A DNA stretch of 8,786 nt from JANQRV01 sp964533785 (GTDB lineage: Bacteria; Bacteroidota; Bacteroidia; Chitinophagales; Saprospiraceae): contig CAZHNG010000286.1 in the NCBI GenBank assembly GCA_964533785.1, positions 1-8,786 of the forward strand, given 5' to 3'. Below the pieces are notes generated by a model. It did no database searches. It was given only the letters and a program-made list of their open reading frames with translations, and had not been told where the DNA came from. Positions 6,634 through 8,786 of this stretch are shown here, piece by piece. The stretch's first letter is position 1. Each line of letters opens with the position of its first letter. A program made the translations under genes and the position numbers.

Positions 6634-8091
6634 TTAGGCTAAAATATCATGCACAATTTTACCATGCACATCCGTTAATCTAAACCGTCTACCCTGATGC
6701 TTATAAGTCAACCTTTCGTGGTCAATGCCAAACAGGTGGAGTAAAGTAGCCTGAAAATCATGGACGTGCACCGGGTCTTTAACAATGTTATACCCAAATT
6801 CATCCGTTTCGCCATAAGAAAGCCCAGCTTTTATACCCGCACCCGCCATCCAGATGGTGAAACAACGAGGATGGTGATCACGGCCGTAATTGGTGTCTGT
6901 TAATCTACCCTGGCTGTAGTTGGTACGGCCAAATTCTCCTCCCCAAACCACCAGGGTGTCGTCCAATAATCCACGTCTTTTAAGATCCGTTACCAGTGCT
7001 GCCGATGCCTGATCGGTCGACTTGCATTGGAATTCGATATCTTTCGGCAGGTCTACGTGTTGATCCCATCCTAAGTGGTAGAGCTGAATAAAGCGGACAT
7101 CTCTTTCGGCCAAACGTCTTGCTAAAAGGCAATTAGCAGCAAAAGTCCCCGGTTTACGTGCATCTTCGCCGTAAAGCTCAAAAACCTCTTCCGGTTCTTC
7201 GGATAGGTTCATGGCTTCGGGTACGGAGGTTTGCATACGGTAGGCCATTTCGTACTGGGAGATCCTGGATTGTATCTCAGGATCACCAAATTCCTGCATT
7301 CTGAGTTCATTCATTTTAGCAAGCTGGTCCAGTACTTTTCTGCGGGATGATTGGGTAATACCATCGGGATTCTGCAAATACAATACCGGATCTTTACCGG
7401 ATCTGAACTGCACGCCTTGGTGCAAGGAAGCTAAAAATCCATTTCCCCACAGGCGGGAATAAATAGGCTGAGGGCGAATGGCTCCTCTCGAAAGCAATAC
7501 CACAAAATTGGGTAGATTTTTGTTAAGGCTCCCCAGGCCATAACTCATCCAGGCTCCAATCGATGGGCGACCCGGCTGCTGGGAGCCCGTTTGGAAGAAG
7601 GTGATGGCGGGGTCGTGGTTAATGGCTTCGGTATGCATCGATTTAATGAAACACAGTTCATCCGCAATTTTAGCGGTATGAGGCATTAGTTCACTTACCC
7701 AGGCACCGCTTTGCCCGTGGCGCTGAAATTCATAAAGAGAGCCAACCATTGGTTTAGTAGACTGGTAGGCGGTCATTCCCGTCAGCCGTTGTCCCATTCT
7801 GACCGAAGCGGGAAGGTCTTCTCCCTGTCGCTCACTGAGTAAGGGTTTGTAGTCGAATAGTTCCAATTGAGAAGGTCCGCCGCTTTGGAACAAATAGATG
7901 ATGCGTTTGGCCTTGGGGGCAAAATGAGGTGCTCCGAGGATGCCGTCTAGTGGATCGCCCGAAAGTTGGTTGATGTTTTCGCTGGTATCACATCCCAGCA
8001 GAGATCCCAGCGCCAGTGATCCGATACCAACGCTCATTTTGGATAAGAAATGGCGGCGGTTGAGTTGGTGGAAGAATTCGTCCTGCGGCAT
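6634..8091 (-). CDS. DUF1501 family protein with twin-arginine leader
   Basis: A 485-residue protein of the DUF1501 family, whose fold belongs to the alkaline-phosphatase/sulfatase superfamily. The N-terminus carries NRRHFL at 11-16, a twin-arginine-like motif, then a hydrophobic stretch ending in LLGC at 31-34, which reads as a lipobox with Cys34. It is therefore probably exported folded through Tat and possibly lipid-anchored in the envelope. Family signatures are SGGPSQLELFDYKP at 70-83, GWDQH at 341-345, GGEFGRT at 384-390, GRDHHPRCFTIWMAGAGIKAG at 403-423 and HDFQATLLHLFG at 444-455. The length is normal for the family. The start ATG is the one that places the RR motif correctly. No clear promoter is visible on the minus strand in front of it. 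The DUF1553-type gene lies upstream on the same strand, a common pairing in Planctomycetes and some Bacteroidota. No biochemical activity is firmly established for the family. Confidence 0.92.
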   Translation of the reverse strand: MPQDEFFHQLNRRHFLSKMSVGIGSLALGSLLGCDTSENINQLSGDPLDGILGAPHFAPKAKRIIYLFQSGGPSQLELFDYKPLLSERQGEDLPASVRMGQRLTGMTAYQSTKPMVGSLYEFQRHGQSGAWVSELMPHTAKIADELCFIKSMHTEAINHDPAITFFQTGSQQPGRPSIGAWMSYGLGSLNKNLPNFVVLLSRGAIRPQPIYSRLWGNGFLASLHQGVQFRSGKDPVLYLQNPDGITQSSRRKVLDQLAKMNELRMQEFGDPEIQSRISQYEMAYRMQTSVPEAMNLSEEPEEVFELYGEDARKPGTFAANCLLARRLAERDVRFIQLYHLGWDQHVDLPKDIEFQCKSTDQASAALVTDLKRRGLLDDTLVVWGGEFGRTNYSQGRLTDTNYGRDHHPRCFTIWMAGAGIKAGLSYGETDEFGYNIVKDPVHVHDFQATLLHLFGIDHERLTYKHQGRRFRLTDVHGKIVHDILA

Positions 8092-8114
8092 TTTAAAATA
8101 TTTTGTGGTTTGTT

Positions 8115-8143
8115 TTTGTTTTTAATAAAAATGTTTATATTTG
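8115..8143 (+). promoter_or_regulatory. Promoter-like TTTG-N17-TAnnTTTG on the plus strand
   Basis: TTTG at 8115-8118 and TATATTTG at 8136-8143 are separated by 17 bases, which fits the -33/-7 arrangement of Bacteroidota promoters. It points away from the DUF1501 gene, into the hairpin-rich gap and then antisense to the DUF1553-type gene. No plus-strand gene lies downstream in the window. The surrounding T-rich composition makes a chance match possible. Confidence 0.3.
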
Positions 8144-8174
8144 TATTGTTGTCTTAAGAATGAAACATTTTGAT

Positions 8175-8186
8175 TTCGGTACCGAA
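8175..8186. repeat. 12-bp perfect palindrome TTCGGTACCGAA
   Basis: TTCGGTACCGAA is its own reverse complement and lies about 90 bases upstream of the DUF1501 start. A palindrome of this length is compatible with a dimeric regulator site, but no second copy is seen in the window and no regulator is encoded nearby. Chance occurrence is also reasonable. Confidence 0.4.
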
Positions 8187-8220
8187 TTTTTTGTTTAAAA
8201 GGGATTCAATGTTAAACTCC

Positions 8221-8269
8221 TGCCCGTGTATGAGTGGTGGTTCCGATTGTTATCGGGATAGGGCGGGCA
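8221..8269. repeat. Nested inverted repeat with GC-rich arms
   Basis: The outer arms TGCCCG (8221-8226) and CGGGCA (8264-8269) enclose an inner hairpin CCGAT-TGTT-ATCGG (8243-8256). On the plus strand the outer arm is followed by TTTTAT, which would allow a weak terminator. The inner CCGATxxxxATCGG core resembles short palindromic elements scattered in intergenic regions of some Bacteroidota; that comparison is from memory and unverified. Confidence 0.5.
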
Positions 8270-8319
8270 TTTTATACCCCACCCATACTTTACTACAATA
8301 AAGGTAACTCCCCCGGCGG

Positions 8320-8335
8320 CGGTCAATCTTGACCG
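8320..8335. repeat. 7-bp hairpin CGGTCAA-TC-TTGACCG
   Basis: CGGTCAA at 8320-8326 pairs perfectly with TTGACCG at 8329-8335 over a two-base spacer, within a GC-rich island (about 8309-8342) that stands out from its AT-rich surroundings. It could be a near-palindromic operator or an RNA hairpin in the spacer between two co-directional genes. No T-run follows on either strand. Confidence 0.4.
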
Positions 8336-8470
8336 GCGACCGAATGTGAATCTATTTACTTTTTAAAGTTAATCGCTAAAACAAATCATAACAATACGTA
8401 GTATATCCCTCCCTCTTTAGCAACTGACTTGCACCCTCCTTTAAATCGGATTCTTTCGTAATCTCTTATA

Positions 8471-8786
8471 TTACTTGTACTTCGCCTCATCCAAATTAAA
8501 TATCGTGTTTATAACAACCGATAACGCAGCTAAATCAGATCGTTGTAACTTACGATTATACGGTGAAGCCCCCACTTCCAACAATTTTGTCGCCTCTTCT
8601 GGCGCTGCTTCAAACCGATCTTTTTCGGAGCGATAAAGGTCTGATAACAATTCTAATTCTTGCACTTTTGGGGCACGGCTTACGATACTCCGGAACGCCT
8701 TTTCAATTTGTTTGTCCAGACTACCTTCTTTCTCCATTAGTTCTACTGCCAAAGTGCGCGAAGCTTCCATGAACAACGGATCGTTT
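8471..8786 (-). CDS. DUF1553-type protein, C-terminal fragment (runs off the window)
   Basis: The frame is open to the right edge, so this is the last 104 residues of a longer gene, not a small protein. The first complete codons in view read NDPLFMEASRTLA, which matches the characteristic NDP-x-F-x-EA-R-LA segment near the C-terminus of DUF1553 proteins. The following features also fit: an R-x-P spacing (AFRSIVSRAPKVQEL), a helix with LLEVGASP, and the closing pattern LAALSVVINTIFNLDEAKYK, where the usual ending is a VxNxLLNLDE type. Full-length members typically carry DUF1549 and often a cytochrome-c-like domain before DUF1553, but those parts lie outside this window. The co-directional DUF1501 gene follows after 379 bases. 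The function of the family is not established; an envelope role is usually supposed. Confidence 0.85.
   Translation of the reverse strand, partial: NDPLFMEASRTLAVELMEKEGSLDKQIEKAFRSIVSRAPKVQELELLSDLYRSEKDRFEAAPEEATKLLEVGASPYNRKLQRSDLAALSVVINTIFNLDEAKYK

Larger units (their letters stand above)
8092..8470. other. 379-bp gap between DUF1553 and DUF1501 genes
   Basis: No credible protein-coding gene is visible here on either strand. The stretch holds an AT-rich block next to the DUF1501 start (8092-8160), a promoter-like pair on the plus strand, a 12-bp palindrome, a nested inverted repeat and a further hairpin, each listed separately. The remainder (about 8340-8470) is AT-rich with pyrimidine tracts and shows nothing I can support. 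Confidence 0.7.

Noticed and set aside
8230..8301. 23-codon plus-strand frame beginning ATGAGTGGTGG
   Set aside because: It overlies the inverted repeat, has no ribosome-binding site, and its composition follows the palindrome. It is better explained as repeat sequence than as a gene.
8471..8776. A complete 101-aa gene starting at TTG 8776
   Set aside because: The frame stays open to the window edge and the preceding codons give NDP, which matches the DUF1553 C-terminal motif, so this is the end of a longer gene.

Overview
The window looks like chromosomal DNA of a Bacteroidota bacterium, probably an aerobic environmental lineage such as Saprospiraceae or a relative. This is an inference from gene content (a GltD-like oxidoreductase next to fused-alpha KorAB, a DUF481-type outer-membrane barrel, a DUF1553/DUF1501 pair), from TAnnTTTG promoter-like elements, and from A-rich leaders that mostly lack Shine-Dalgarno sequences. 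I see no rRNA, tRNA, transposase, integrase or CRISPR array.

Layout. Positions 1-179 are non-coding and hold an 8-bp tandem array inside a short inverted repeat, plus a 14-bp-period direct repeat. Positions 180-4885 (minus strand) are a three-gene operon: a GltD-like FAD/NAD(P) oxidoreductase with a C-terminal double [4Fe-4S] domain, then the gamma-alpha fused subunit and the beta subunit of a 2-oxoacid:ferredoxin oxidoreductase. The first two genes overlap by four bases. The last two are 60 bases apart. A 241-bp divergent AT-rich region (4886-5126) separates this operon from a plus-strand pair: an unrecognised 206-aa protein and a DUF481-like outer-membrane protein. Convergent to that pair, on the minus strand, is a DUF1501 protein with a twin-arginine-like leader and a possible lipobox (6634-8091). 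After a 379-bp gap rich in inverted repeats comes the C-terminal end of a DUF1553-type protein that runs off the right edge.

How the genes work together. The operon most likely makes an enzyme that oxidatively decarboxylates a 2-oxoacid (2-oxoglutarate is the best guess) to its acyl-CoA. Electrons would leave through iron-sulfur clusters to NAD(P)+ via the linked flavoprotein, or flow in reverse. DUF1553 and DUF1501 proteins are commonly encoded side by side and are thought to act in the cell envelope, but their chemistry is not established. The plus-strand pair may be co-transcribed because of its 14-base spacing, but no shared function can be deduced.

No clearly new multi-gene system is evident. 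The points most worth checking are the start of the flavoprotein gene (TTG, or an ATG put out of frame by one base in an A6 run), the repeat structure at the left edge, and the hairpin-rich gap at 8092-8470 with a plus-strand promoter-like element and no plus-strand gene.
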